In this document: positions 25,701-36,252 of the stretch, piece after piece
How positions within the stretch are numbered: the stretch's first letter is position 1
Layout of the letters: the number at the start of each line of letters is the position of its first letter
Assembly: GCA_003116995.1 (NCBI GenBank)
Contig: BDSL01000071.1
Coordinates: 186,001-250,000 of the forward strand
DNA length: 64,000 nt
Origin: Yamagishiella unicocca
Taxonomy: Eukaryota; Chlorophyta; Chlorophyceae; Chlamydomonadales; Volvocaceae
Direction: 5' to 3'
Notes under the pieces: generated by a model
The model's input: only the letters and a program-made list of their open reading frames with translations
The model's database searches: none
Told to the model about the DNA's origin: nothing
Position numbers and translations under genes: made by a program

Positions 25701-25856
25701 CGGCGGGATGAGCCCCGCGCTGCGACAGGTCGCATGCAGCGAGTCTAGGATGCGGCTGCCATCCGCTCGCTTAAGGTGGAGCTCCTTGAGGTTGCATGCG
25801 GCAAGGACGGACAAGGCTGCAGCCGTCGAAGACGCAGCTGTCGCGGTTGGCGCCAT
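19756..25856 (-). CDS. HOS1/ELYS-like helical solenoid protein without RING finger, about 845 residues
   Basis: Ten exons in coding order: 25279-25856, 24874-24916, 23911-24057, 23114-23437, 22669-22760, 22254-22423, 21453-21760, 21077-21200, 20540-20738 and 19756-20307. Phases agree throughout except for one missing base in exon 4. The protein follows plant HOS1: LAACNLKELHLK, VFDAALYGGLGCWILDYVEV, SNDPLEAYLLDGGFIKAW, KLALLSYYLMDAGV, QCHYLLDCAV, ARACALLPACVTPGTPFAFI, LLALGRPDVALAVDR, RCGLMTEAFMLLRQHSAYL, TELPLNAT and GGFLSLFFLQRGRVNEGLAA. This region is the ELYS-type solenoid of a nuclear-pore-associated protein. Plant HOS1 also has a RING-type E3 domain near its N-terminus; here the matching stretch goes straight from LKELHLK to RSAGLIPPG with no Cys/His pattern. 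The C-terminal exon is disordered, with nine glutamines and an end in KRSKPNDWLLC. A pore or chromatin role is inferred; ubiquitin-ligase activity is not supported. Confidence 0.82.
21928..21953. repeat. TTTTAGGG telomere-like repeats in HOS1-like intron
   Basis: Two and a half TTTTAGGG octamers, the Chlamydomonas-type telomere unit, inside intron 6 of the HOS1-like gene. They lie next to short GAAAACCCGCGAGCGGGG copies. Confidence 0.8.
24062..24130 (-). repeat. Dispersed repeat, family 1 (LTR-end-like)
   Basis: The plus strand reads GGTTCGAGGAAGACCCGTGG and then AACAGACGTTT twice. This is the reverse of the 85-bp end of the LTRs at 54-56 kb. It lies in intron 2 of the HOS1-like gene. Confidence 0.8.
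24310..24455. repeat. 19-bp minisatellite in HOS1-like intron 2
   Basis: About eight copies of a 19-bp unit containing CCCGCCCAGTACCCCCCAT. Confidence 0.9.
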
Positions 25857-26297
25857 CCTGGGCCCCCACCTTGCTCGCTCCTAGCGAGCTCGCTATGATC
25901 AACACTGATATGCCGTGTGCTCAATAACTGGAACCTAACGCTAGTTTCATTGGCCACAATCTGAAGGTCCTGTCCGATCGCTCCTAAATGCACAAACTAG
26001 TAAAGGCAAAAGAGGTGGTAAAGACACCTATTTGAAGTACCGAGAGCTCACTACCGAAAACGATTAAAATGTTCTGGTTGTAATCTTGTAAACCCTGCGC
26101 ATGGGGTTGGCCCCACGGCACAATTGCGATGGGAGCTGCATAAAAGCGTTCATTTTTAAAGTAATTTCTCTAATATGATATTAATTTCCTAATACACAAC
26201 TGAAAGGAGCTTGCACGGCTTCCATATCGTTACTTTCCCAAGGCTCCGGCTGCAAGCGTAGCGCAGCGGCGGCGCCGGCCGCCCCAGGGCGGCCAGG
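25857..26297. promoter_or_regulatory. Divergent promoter region, HOS1-like / pescadillo
   Basis: Only 441 bp separate the two start codons, which face away from each other. The sequence is clearly more AT-rich than the flanking genes, notably 26000-26200. No TATA box is obvious in either direction. A shared bidirectional promoter is inferred from spacing alone. Confidence 0.5.
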
Positions 26298-29200
26298 ATG
26301 GGCAAGAAGCTCAAGAAGGTGCGGGATGGCCCAGCTGGGGAGGGAGGACAACACTCGCGGAGCACAGCCTCTCCGTGCGGCGGCGATGTGGATTGACGAA
26401 AGCATCCAAACCACCTGTGCAGGGCAAGGCGGGAAATGCGGCGCAATATATTACTCGGACGCAAGCCGTCCGTAAGCTTCAATTGCGGTTATCGGAGTTC
26501 AGGTGAGCATCCGGCCTCCCGGCGGCGGCCGATAGTCAATTTGCCTTGCCGATGGGTCGGTCTGCGAGTGCAGTCTCCTTTACGACTCATATACGTGCTG
26601 CTGTAAGCCGCTTTGGGGACGCCATTAACGGCGGGACGCCACTTAACATGTAGGCGACTATGCATCCTCAAGGGCGTCCACCCCCGCGAGCCTAAGAAGA
26701 AGCCTAAGGGCGCTCACAAGACCTACTATCACTTGAAGGACATCAACTGGCTGGCGCATGAGCCGCTTCTGAACACCTTCAGGTGCGATGGCTTCAGTCG
26801 AGACGGCGCACCTGGCGGCGCGGTCGGTCGCCGCGGCGGCGTCTCTCCCCTGGCATGCATGGCCTGCGTTTCTTCTACCCGCCTCTCACATCATTTCCCA
26901 CACCAAAGGATCGCACGATACAATTGCACCAATAACACGGTGACCCTCGCATCATCATCTGCAACAGGAGCATCAAGGTGCACGACAAGAAGGTCCGGAA
27001 AGCACGCGCCAAGCAAAATGCGGACCTGGCCAAGCGGCTTCTGCACCTGAAGCCGACATATCGACTGGACCACCTGGTCAAGGAAAGGTGAGCGGTTGGT
27101 TGGTTGGTTGCCGTACCGGCACTGGACTGTTTTCCACCCCCCCCCATGTGATCGCTGCCCGCGCTGCTTCTCCCGCTGCCCGCCGTCTCATCGCGCCGTC
27201 TCATCATCGCCCCACCTCGCTCCAGGTATCCCTCCTTCGTCGACGCCCTCCGCGACCTGGACGACTCACTCACCATGATCCACCTCTTCGCCACGCTGCC
27301 CGCCGAGAGCAAGTACGACATCCCCACCAAGGTGCGTTTTTGTCGTACAGTCGTCTTCCCCCACCACACGTGTGTATGACGCACCGCGGCACCCATCCCA
27401 CCCGCGGGGGCAGCGGCAGCAGCACCCGCGGGTGCTGCTGCTTCTCTGGCGTTGTGCATTGCGCCTCGCCCCCAGCTGACCCGCCCCGCCCCGTCCCCCG
27501 CCGTCCCTTCCAGGCCGTCCACACGGCCCGGCGGCTGGCCCTGGAGTGGCAGGCGTACATGGTCCGCAGCGGCGCTCTGCGGCGTGTGTTCGTGAGCGTC
27601 AAGGGCTACTACTTCCAGGCGGAGGTGCTGGGGCAGAGCGTCACGTGGCTCGTCCCCCACGCGCTGTCGCAGGTGAGCTCCAGGGGCGGCTGGGTAATTC
27701 GTTATGCGCGGCCGCGGCAGGTGCCCGCCGTTGCAGTAGCCATCCACTGAGCCGTCTACGCCCAGGGGCCACACCATCCTCCCCCTCCTCCCCCTCTTCC
27801 CGCCCCTCCCACTCATCCCGCTCGTCCCCCTCCTGCCACTCGTCCCGCTCCACCTCCCCACCAGGTGCTGCCTCCCGACGTGGACTACAAGGTGATGCTC
27901 ACCTTCCTGGAGTTCTACAACACGTTGCTGCAGTTCGTCAACTTCAAGCTTTACCACATGCTGGGGGTGAGCGGGGAACGGGCGCGGGCGCGGTGGGGCT
28001 GGCAGCCGGCTGGCAACCTGTCTGTCTGGCTGGCTTGCTGGCCACCGGCACCTGGAGTCGATGCACTCGGGAGCACACCTTGCTAATGCTGGGCATCTCA
28101 TCCGGGACAGCACCACCAGCGTTGTCCGGTTGCTGCTGTGACAATAACAACCGGCCGGTTTCGCACTCGCCCGGTTCGGAAAAACCGCATGTTAGCATAT
28201 GTATGATGTGGTAAAAGCATTTGCGGCACTGGGCGCAGCAGGTGCTGCCCGGTTCGGAAAAACCGCATGTTAGCATATGTATGATGTGGTAAAAGCATTT
28301 GCGGCACTGGGCGCAGCAGGTGCTGCTTCCCACCCACCTGCCCATGTCGCACCTCGCCTCCGCCTCCGCATCCGCCGCCCGCCTCCCCTGGAGCAGCCTC
28401 GTGGGTGATGATAACTTATGTGCTGAGCCGCATACGCCTCCAGTTTCTGGAGGTAGCGGCTCCTGATGAGTTTACAATATGTCATAGTTACACTGACACG
28501 TATGGCTGCCCTTGGCGGCGGATGGAGGCGAGGCGGCGGGCACGGAGGCGGCGCGAGCACTAATTATTGCACACGATCTAATCATGTGCATCGAACCGCA
28601 AACCCCACATCGTGTGTGTAACATGAAGGTCGATCATCGCGATCGATTGGCAATGATGCCTGCAACACCGGGGTTGTGTCGGTTCAGCACACATGCACCC
28701 CCCCCGCCACTCCTGGCCCATCACCCCCACCCCCTGCCGTACCCCCTCCCCCCCCCGACCTCCGCAGCTGCGGTACCCTCCGGTGCTGGACCCCCGGCTG
28801 GAGGAGGCGGCAGCTGAGCTGGCTGCAATCATGAAGGTACGACACGACTGAGCTTGCACTGGCTTGACTGGCTAGACAGGCTTGACTGGCTAGACTTGCT
28901 TGCTGCTGGCGGTCCATCCCTGCTGCCTGGTGCCTCGGCATGACGCCTTGCTGGGCGCGTCCGTGCGTCCTGGACTCCGTTTTCTGCTTCAATTTATGTA
29001 TTCAGTTTCAATTTATGTATTCAGCTTCAATTTATGTGTTCAGTTTCAATTTTATATATTCTGGTTCAATCATGTATCCTGTTGCCCGGGGCTTGAGGCG
29101 CCTCGCCCATCCACGTGCTCGTCCTTCCTGCTCCTCCGGAGATGCCTTGTTGCTGCAACGCGGCCGCGTAGCAGCCGTCACTACCCTGCCTCGCCGCTCA

Positions 29201-32200
29201 CCCTTATGAGCTCAATCGCCACCACCGCCTCAATCGCCACCACCGCCTCGACGCTCACCCTTCTGAACTCGATCCGGTGAACCGACAGGACATCGCTGGC
29301 GTCCGCGACGTGGCGGAAGGCGACCGCGCGGTGGCCGCAGCAGCCACCATCACCGACGGCGCCGCCGCCGGGGCCGCCGACGCCGACGCGTCGGACCCCA
29401 ACATGCGCGCGCGGATCGAGAGCCTGCAGTCCCGTCTCCGGGAGATTGTGGGCGTGGAGGAGGCGGGCGCGGATGGGGAGGAGGCGGACGTGGCGGAGGA
29501 GGTCGACAGCGAGGCGGACGGGGAGGACGACGACGATCTGCCCGTGCTCGACTCTGGAGGCAGCGACGATGACGATGACGATGAGGAGGAGGAGGAGGAG
29601 GAGGGGTCGGCGGAGCTGGATGCAGCGGCGCGCAGCAGGGGGCGCCCCAGCTCCTCAGCGGCGGCGCTGCTCGACGAGGACGACGCTGACGAGGACGACG
29701 ACCTAGCGGGTGAGCGCATGGAGGAGTGTGCGGAGTTGGACATGAGCTTGGGGAGGGCGGCCGAGGTTGGGGAGGGCGGCGGCGTCTTCAGCGCCGTAGT
29801 AGCTGTGGGAGCGGCTTGCTACCGGTACCACACCGAGCCTATCCGCCAACCTGTCCTTCCTGACCCGCATGCTCCCGCGTAGACCCGCAGCGTGCACGTC
29901 ATGCTCTCCTTCGTGCTCTGTCGGCGCCCTTATTCCACCCGTCACCTCCCGGCCCTTGTCCCGCCTCCCTCCCACAGCTCGCGATGCTAGCGCCGAGCAG
30001 GACGCAGGCACGCGGGCCGCAGGCGGCGCTCTGGGCCCCGGTGTGGACCCCACGGACGAGGCGGCGGTGTGCGGTCATCTGTTTCGCGGGCTGGTGTTCT
30101 TCCTGGGCCGCGAGGTGCCCCGGGAGGCGCTGATGCTGGTCGTCCGTGCCTTCGGGGGCGTGGTGGCGTGGGACGGCGAGGGATCGCCGTACGAGGAGAC
30201 GAGCGAGGCGATCACCCACCAGGTGGGTAATCACCGGAGGGGTGGTGGCGGAAAGGAAAACAGGAGAGGGGGAGAGGCGGAAAGGGGAACGCGGCATGGG
30301 GCGTACCGCACGGGTGTGGGATGCGACGCCGTACGCGGCCGTGTGTGTTTACAGCCGCCATCTCATTGCTCGTTTCCCCACTTTTTGATGTACTTTGCGC
30401 CAACAGCTTCCATCCCCTCCCCGCCTGGCTGCCTCTCTCGACTCCAGGTGGTGGACCGGCCGCGTCAGGGCCACCGCTTCATGTCCCGGGAGTATGTGCA
30501 GCCCCAGTGGGTGTTCGACAGCGCCAACTTCCGAGTGCTCATGGCGGCGGACCTGTACGCGCCAGGCGCAGTGCCGCCTCCGCACCTCTCGCCCTTTGTG
30601 GGGGAGGCGGACGCGGACGGCTACACTCCCGACTTCGCCAAGACCGTGCGGAGGCTACAGGTGGGCGCGGGCCTGCGGTTTGCCTGGGGCTGTGTGTGCC
30701 GGGGTCCTGCGGTGCCTGGGGCTGTGCGGGTAGAACAACCGCGTATTAGGGGCGTATGCTGAGGGCTGCGGGCGCTGGGCCAGGAGCTGGTGGGTGGCTG
30801 CGCGCGTATTGCTTGGGATTTTACCTTTTCAAGCGCGATGTGTCGCTGGGTCGTAGAGCGTCAACTCAGTTGTCTTGGGCACGCTTCTCGCCAACCCATG
30901 GCTTGATAGTGATATCACGGCTGAGGACATGGACGGGTCAAATACGACGTTCCCGTCTGCGTTGGCGGGCGTGTCACTGACGATCCCTACACCTATATAC
31001 CCGTTTTGTAGCTTGTTCAGTGTTCGACTGGCCGATTCGTTCATTGGATTATATCTCTTAAAGGATAGCAGGCCCTGCTTTCCTCGGTTGAGCCTGGACC
31101 GACGCGATAGATTGAATCGTACGGTTAGCAGCGCCGTTGCCGGTGCCAAACCTTTGACTCCTGAAATCCCCAAAGTCACGTTCACAAACAGCGCGCACTC
31201 AGTTGTCTTGGGCACGCTTCTTGCCAACCCATGGCTTGATAGTGATATCACGGCTGAGGACATGGACGGGTCAAATACGGCATTCCAGTCTGCGTTGGCG
31301 GGCGTGTCACTGACGATCCCTACACATCCGCATTCACCCTACTTAATCTACCGCACACCGCAACCGTTGCGGCTTGTGTTGTGGCGCTTGGCTACTGTCT
31401 ATAAATTCTACCGCGTCCCCACCATCATCCTCCGACTCATAATATAGATACTATCAAATCATAATCGTGCTAAATCTCCATACTCGTCCTCTGCGCCCTT
31501 TCGCAATCGCGTTGCAGGACGCTGCGCATGCTGCACGGATGCGCGCTGCCGGTCTGACACTCAAGGGCGCAGACGGCAGCGAGTTCGTGGGCGAGGGCGC
31601 AGCAGCCGGGGGCGACGGCGACGACGCCGGTCCCGGCCAGGCCGAGGACTTGGACATGGCGGAGAAGGTGTACGCGGTGGAGCTGGCGAAGGAGGTGCGG
31701 CAGTCGCGAAAGCGGGCGGCACCGGAAGCCGCGAACGGCGGAGACGCCGAGGAGGATAGTGCTGCCGAGGATGAGGACGAGGAGGGCGACGACGCGGATG
31801 AGGATGACGCCGACGGTGGTGATGATGAGGATGAAGAAGGTATTGATGACGATGCTGAGGATGAGGAAGACACACCCGCGAATAAGAAGCGGGCCGCTGC
31901 GAAGCAGCCCCCCAAGGCCGGGTCGGCCAAGAAGGCTGCTGCTGCCGAGGATGAGGAGGCGGCCATGGCGGACATCATGATGACGCGCAAGGCCCGGAAG
32001 ATGTACAACAACATGAAGGCGAAGGAGGTGACGCAGCGGACGCGCGTGGAGCAGCTGGAGGCCAAGAAGACCAAGCTGGCGGCCTCGGGGGCGGCCGGAC
32101 CCATGGGTCAGGCCAAGCCCTCGCCGGCTGCGGCGAAGCGCGCTGCGGCCGCGGCCGGCGGCAAGGAGAAGGATGCCAAGAGCCCGGCTGTAAAGGAGGC

Positions 32201-32306
32201 CAAGGCGGCAGCATCAGCTGGCGGTGGAAAGGGGGCAAAGGGCGGTGCTGCGAAGGGCACACCCACGCCGGCGAAGGGGCAGGCGGTGAAGCGACCGCGT
32301 CGGTAG
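26298..32306 (+). CDS. PES: Pescadillo homologue (NOP7/PES1), 817 residues
   Basis: Twelve exons: 26298-26318, 26423-26502, 26654-26782, 26968-27087, 27226-27331, 27514-27672, 27865-27966, 28768-28836, 29289-29709, 29978-30222, 30448-30660 and 31518-32306. All joints are GT-AG and in phase. The N-terminal pescadillo domain (residues 1 to about 262) is unmistakable: [56 protein letters not shown] and [17 protein letters not shown] variable, strongly acidic segment follows (about 263-402), then a BRCT domain (about 415-520) with [20 protein letters not shown] and the conserved Trp in [11 protein letters not shown]. The basic C-terminal tail is rich in Lys and Ala. Pescadillo joins BOP1 and WDR12 in the PeBoW complex for 27S pre-rRNA processing and 60S assembly in the nucleolus. 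It is longer than typical 580-690-residue homologues because of the acidic and C-terminal segments. Confidence 0.95.
28171..28326. repeat. 78-bp perfect tandem duplication in pescadillo intron 7
   Basis: Two adjacent copies of a 78-bp unit starting CCGGTTCGGAAAAACCGCAT. By eye the copies are identical, so the duplication should be recent. Confidence 0.92.
28986..29068. repeat. 19-bp AT-rich tandem repeat in pescadillo intron 8
   Basis: About four copies of TTCAATTTATGTATTCAGT. The last copies drift in sequence. It is unusual for its AT-richness in a GC-rich gene. Confidence 0.88.
30864..30992. repeat. 129-bp direct repeat, copy 1, pescadillo intron 11
   Basis: First of two 129-bp copies starting ACTCAGTTGTCTTGGGCACG. 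Copy 2 is at 31197-31325, and only a few bases differ. Confidence 0.92.
31197..31325. repeat. 129-bp direct repeat, copy 2, pescadillo intron 11
   Basis: Second copy. The two copies bracket about 204 bp of unrelated, less GC-rich DNA. This could be the remnant of a small mobile element with terminal direct repeats, or a segmental duplication. Confidence 0.92.
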
Positions 32307-33805
32307 TGGCACTAAGGGGATGATGCAACGGCGTTGCAAGGCTTGGAAATTATCGACGTTGGTTACCATTAACCTACTTTTTGACTGCTTTCGCGCGCTT
32401 TTTCCTCACTAGCTAGTGCTTGTGTTATCGATGGTTGTTCGTATAGATGTCGTTGACCGTTGGGTCCGTTTCTCTTCGCGTAATGCCGATGTGATGCCGT
32501 ACAGAGAGCGCGGTCTGTTTTGCCAGCTCTTGCTCAGCCGGCTCCGGCGTACAGAAGACGAAGGCCCTGACAACAACTCAACTCTTGACGATATTGCTTT
32601 GGGACGGGCAGGATGGGACATGGCTTGCTTGGACCTGCGGCCCATGACGGGCAACGGGTGAGAGGCATAGCATTGTGGTGCATGTGTGGAGCTTCGTTGA
32701 TGCCCCTGGTACCTGCTGGTAGCGGCAGGGGGCCAGCGGGGGTGAAGTCACCCTGGTGGATTGCAGCCCCTTTTGAAGGGGCTATGGCTGAAAGAACCAA
32801 CGCGGCAATGTTTTGGCTGCCTAGTTTTGCCTGTATCCTGTAAGGTGGGTCCGGTGCCCTGGTTTCCCGCGATATTGCCAATACTCGATGACCCTCATAT
32901 GGAGCTATATAAACCATAGCGGTGGTACGCTGCTGCTGTGACGAAGCCTCACGACAAGCACGTGGGCCAATCTTCCTGGATTTGGATCTTGTACGACTTA
33001 TGGAACAGAAAGAACCATGAACGTGCGTCGACAAGGCCCACGACAGGGCCCACGAAATGTGAGGTGCTCGGAATGGACGCGAGGCACTTACGCAGCTTTG
33101 TTCCCAATCGTCGAAGAGGTAACACCCGTCCTGGGGTCCCTAAAGCGGTCCCTCCAAGGGTCCCTCAAAAGGGCAAAAAAATGGCGTGATAGACGCTCCG
33201 AAGTCGCGGGCAGGAGGAGCCCATGCGCTGCTGTCAGCCAGCGAAGTTACACATGACGTTTATTTCAGGGCGTACCGATCCCAATGTAGGTAGGCGAGCC
33301 CGCTATAAGCTGTCGGTTGTGAAAGCCGCAACAGTCTTGCGGTAGATCTGATTCGCTGTGCACGGCCTAACCAGCCACGCTGTGTACGGCCAAACCTGAC
33401 ACTTGAGGTCGGGTCCGCATCTGCAAGTCGGAACCCCCTCGATGACTCGTACAATACGGCGCAATACGGTGAATGGCACCCCCTGGTGCGTGCAGCTGTG
33501 TGAAACGAACGGACCAGTACGACAGCGACGACATTGATCCAGTCAGTGCATCAATGCTTTCACACAAAAATTTGGAGTAGGGCGCGCACGGCCCACAGGT
33601 AAGGAAAATCCCGGAGCACTCAGCGCGCACATCGAGGCGGTAGGGCCCCGTCAAGGCAGACAAAGGCAATCGCCCATACATATCTGTAACTAGCGTTCGC
33701 CGTCATTACGCGTGTAGAGTATGGAACGCGAGATGTCGAATGGCCGAAACCCAAATCCGAAGTTAGGAATGCGGCGCGCTCTGCCGCTGCCGCCGCTTCT
33801 ACTTC
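32307..33805. other. Spacer between convergent pescadillo and YchJ-like genes
   Basis: Both neighbouring genes end here, so the region holds two 3' UTRs. A TGTAA polyadenylation candidate lies at about 32839. No protein or repeat was recognised. Confidence 0.5.
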
Positions 33806-36252
33806 TTAAGCCGGCGCCGCCGCATCCTCCCGCACGCCAGAGAACATGCCGGCGTCGAAGGTGGATGTCTGGTAGTCAACGAACTGCCAGGCGCCGTTGG
33901 ACGTGCGCTGGAACCTGCACCGGCAACAGCACCCAGCCAGATAACAACCGTCGGCCAACCGTCGGCTAAAACCCTAAACCACGCGCGCCCCTCCCCTTCC
34001 CCTCCTCTCCCCTTCCCTCCCCTCCCCTCCTTGCGGCCCCCCCGACTCCACAGCTCGCCACCGACCCGTCGATTTACCCTCAACCCGTCCTCCAAATAAA
34101 TATTTCAATTCCCCCTTTCCCTGCGTCCCTGTACCTCCTTCCCTTGCGTCGAAACACACCTTTCCGCCCACCACCCACCTGCACTTCTCCGCGGTGCGGC
34201 TCCAGGAGCTGGTGTCCCTGATCTCATCCTCCGTCACGGGCGCCCCGGGGGAGGAACGCTTGCGGCTCAGGTACTCGAACGACACCAGGCTAGGGGGGGA
34301 GCCAGTGCCCGGGCAGGGCGGCGCCGAGGGGGGCGGAAAGGGGCGTGTTGCAGGGCGGCGCCGAGGGGGGCGGAAAGGGGCATGTAGCTTCGGGGTGAGG
34401 GCAGCAGCACGGCTGGGAGGGAAGGCGTGGGCAGCAGCACGGCTGGGAGGGAAGGCGTCGCAGACTATGAGGGGCTGGGGCTAAGGCTTTAGCGGCCCCC
34501 TCCGTATCTGACAGAGGGAGTACACACGTTCGTCCCTACGGTGATGGGCCCCTCCGCATCCGACACAGGGAGTGGGAGTACACACGTTCGTCCCCACGGG
34601 GAAGGCGTCGCTGGGCAGCATAGCTGGCCTCTCGGACGGACAGCGAGAGGGCATTAGCCAGTGCGGTGGAGAGGCAGGCCGAAAGAGGCCGCTCCGCAAG
34701 CGCAAACCAGGACACCGCAGCTGCCGCTGATGCCCCCTCCGCATCCGACAGCCGGAGTGCGAGGTCACCCGTTCCGCCCTCTCGCCCAACAAACCTATCA
34801 GACCCAGCAGCGACGCCGCAGCCAGCCGGCAGCGCCCGGCGCCCCAGCCGCGTGTTCCGCGTTAAGTCCTCCCCCCCATCGGCTCCTCCTCCTCTGCCCC
34901 CAAAACCCTAAAACCCTGCACCCACTCTACCCCCTTTCCCGCCCTTCGCCCCCCACGTGGTGTTATCGCGTTTTTTCGCGGATGCCCCCCCCACCCGCCC
35001 CTCACCCTTCGTCATCGTTGGCCCCGGACTCGGTGCCCACGATGCGAAGCCCCATGTAAGCGAACTTATTGCAGCCGGCAGCCGTGTCCTCCCGGAGCCG
35101 CTCAGCGGCGCCGCCAGGCGTGGCCACCTGCCGTACAGCGCAGTCGGCGTCGCACAGAGCACGAGTCCATAAGAGGGGGTAAGGGATAACCCGCGGATCC
35201 ACGGCCGACAAACCAAGGGCGATCAAGTGGATGCGTCCATAGGAGGGGGCTCAGCTGGGAGATTACACACAGTGCGGCTCCGTGTGTAGGGTTGTGGTGT
35301 GGAGGCCCGCGCGTAAATGGGGATCGCGTGTACCGCGAAAGGGATAAAAGGGAACCGCGTGCACCGCGAAAGGAACAGGCTGTGCTGTCATGGGCTTAGA
35401 AAGCCGGGCTGGTCGGATGGGAGGCTGCAAGGGAAACCCGTGTACGAAAGGCTAAATCGTCGGACGGGAGGTAGGCCGTGGGGGACGGGGTTCAGTGGGA
35501 GCTGTCTGCACACGGGCCTGGGTGAGGGGTCCGTAATCCTCCTCTGCAGGCACGTGGCTGGTCAACTCCAAGCTAGTACAGTGCAGGTTCACGCGGATGC
35601 TTGCCTGGTAGTGGTTGACATGGTAGTCGGGGTGGGTGGTGTTCAGGATGTAGTCGGCCTGGCCCTTGCTGCGGTGTTTAATGACCGGCAGTGGGTCAAC
35701 GGGGAGGCCGGGGGGGTTGGGGTGTGGGTGACGGGAATCGACGGGACTGGGGGGCCACGCTGTTACCAGCCCGAAGACACAATGATTTCGTTCACCTACC
35801 AGAATGCAGAGAAGCGGGCACGAAGTGTTGCCTCAGGCGTAGGGGCGACGGCATCGCCACGATGCATGGGGCCACAGCAGTTCTAACAGGAATAGCCAAT
35901 TTAGCATAGAAAGGAAAGAGTGGACTTAGTACAAATTACTGAGGGCAGGATAATGTTGGCAAGCGTCGCACGATACCGGGAACGGCGGCGCATCGTTGAC
36001 GGAAGACACAAAGTACAAGCGATACTGCATTTTTCAATCTGCAGATCGAATCAGTTATATCTTAAAATGTCGCACCTTGTATGCCTTGTGCGAGTCACAA
36101 GGACAGAGGTCAGGCGCCGGCTGGTCCTTCTGTGGCTTCGGCGCAGCAACCTTTGGCTTGGTGCCAAAACCTTTTGAAGCTGCTACTCGGACAACGCATT
36201 GTCGACTGAGACGAGGGGCGCATTGAGCTGGCAAAAAGTGGTTACGCATCAT
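33806..36252 (-). CDS. YchJ/UPF0225-family protein with CPC and CCG cysteine motifs, probable plastid protein, 221 residues
   Basis: Six exons in coding order: 36076-36252, 35800-35882, 35605-35668, 35006-35127, 34179-34289 and 33806-33914, in phase throughout. Residues 1 to about 45 look like a transit peptide: basic, rich in Ala, Arg and Lys, no acidic residue before about residue 43. Residues 49-69 read LCPCDSHKAYKNCCGPMHRG, matching the N-terminal zinc-type motif of bacterial YchJ (CPCGSG...CCG...H). Then PEATLRARFSAF and KGQADYILNTTHPD match the next YchJ block, and FAYMGLRIVG, LVSFEYLSRK and WQFVDYQ match the NTF2-like fold that ends these proteins. The biochemical role of the family is not established. 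The donor after 35605 is GC rather than GT; GT donors a few codons further on would also keep frame and add 4 or 17 residues. Confidence 0.82.
34310..34470. repeat. Two short direct duplications in YchJ-like intron
   Basis: Contains GGGCGGCGCCGAGGGGGGCG twice (34317 and 34353 areas) and GTGGGCAGCAGCACGGCTGG-type units twice (34400-34455). A further near-duplicate, TACACACGTTCGTCCC, occurs at 34520 and 34577. Confidence 0.75.

Noticed and set aside
32940..33260. Possible exons around 33000-33250
   Set aside because: Frames are short, no acceptor-donor pairs keep phase, and no familiar protein motif appears.
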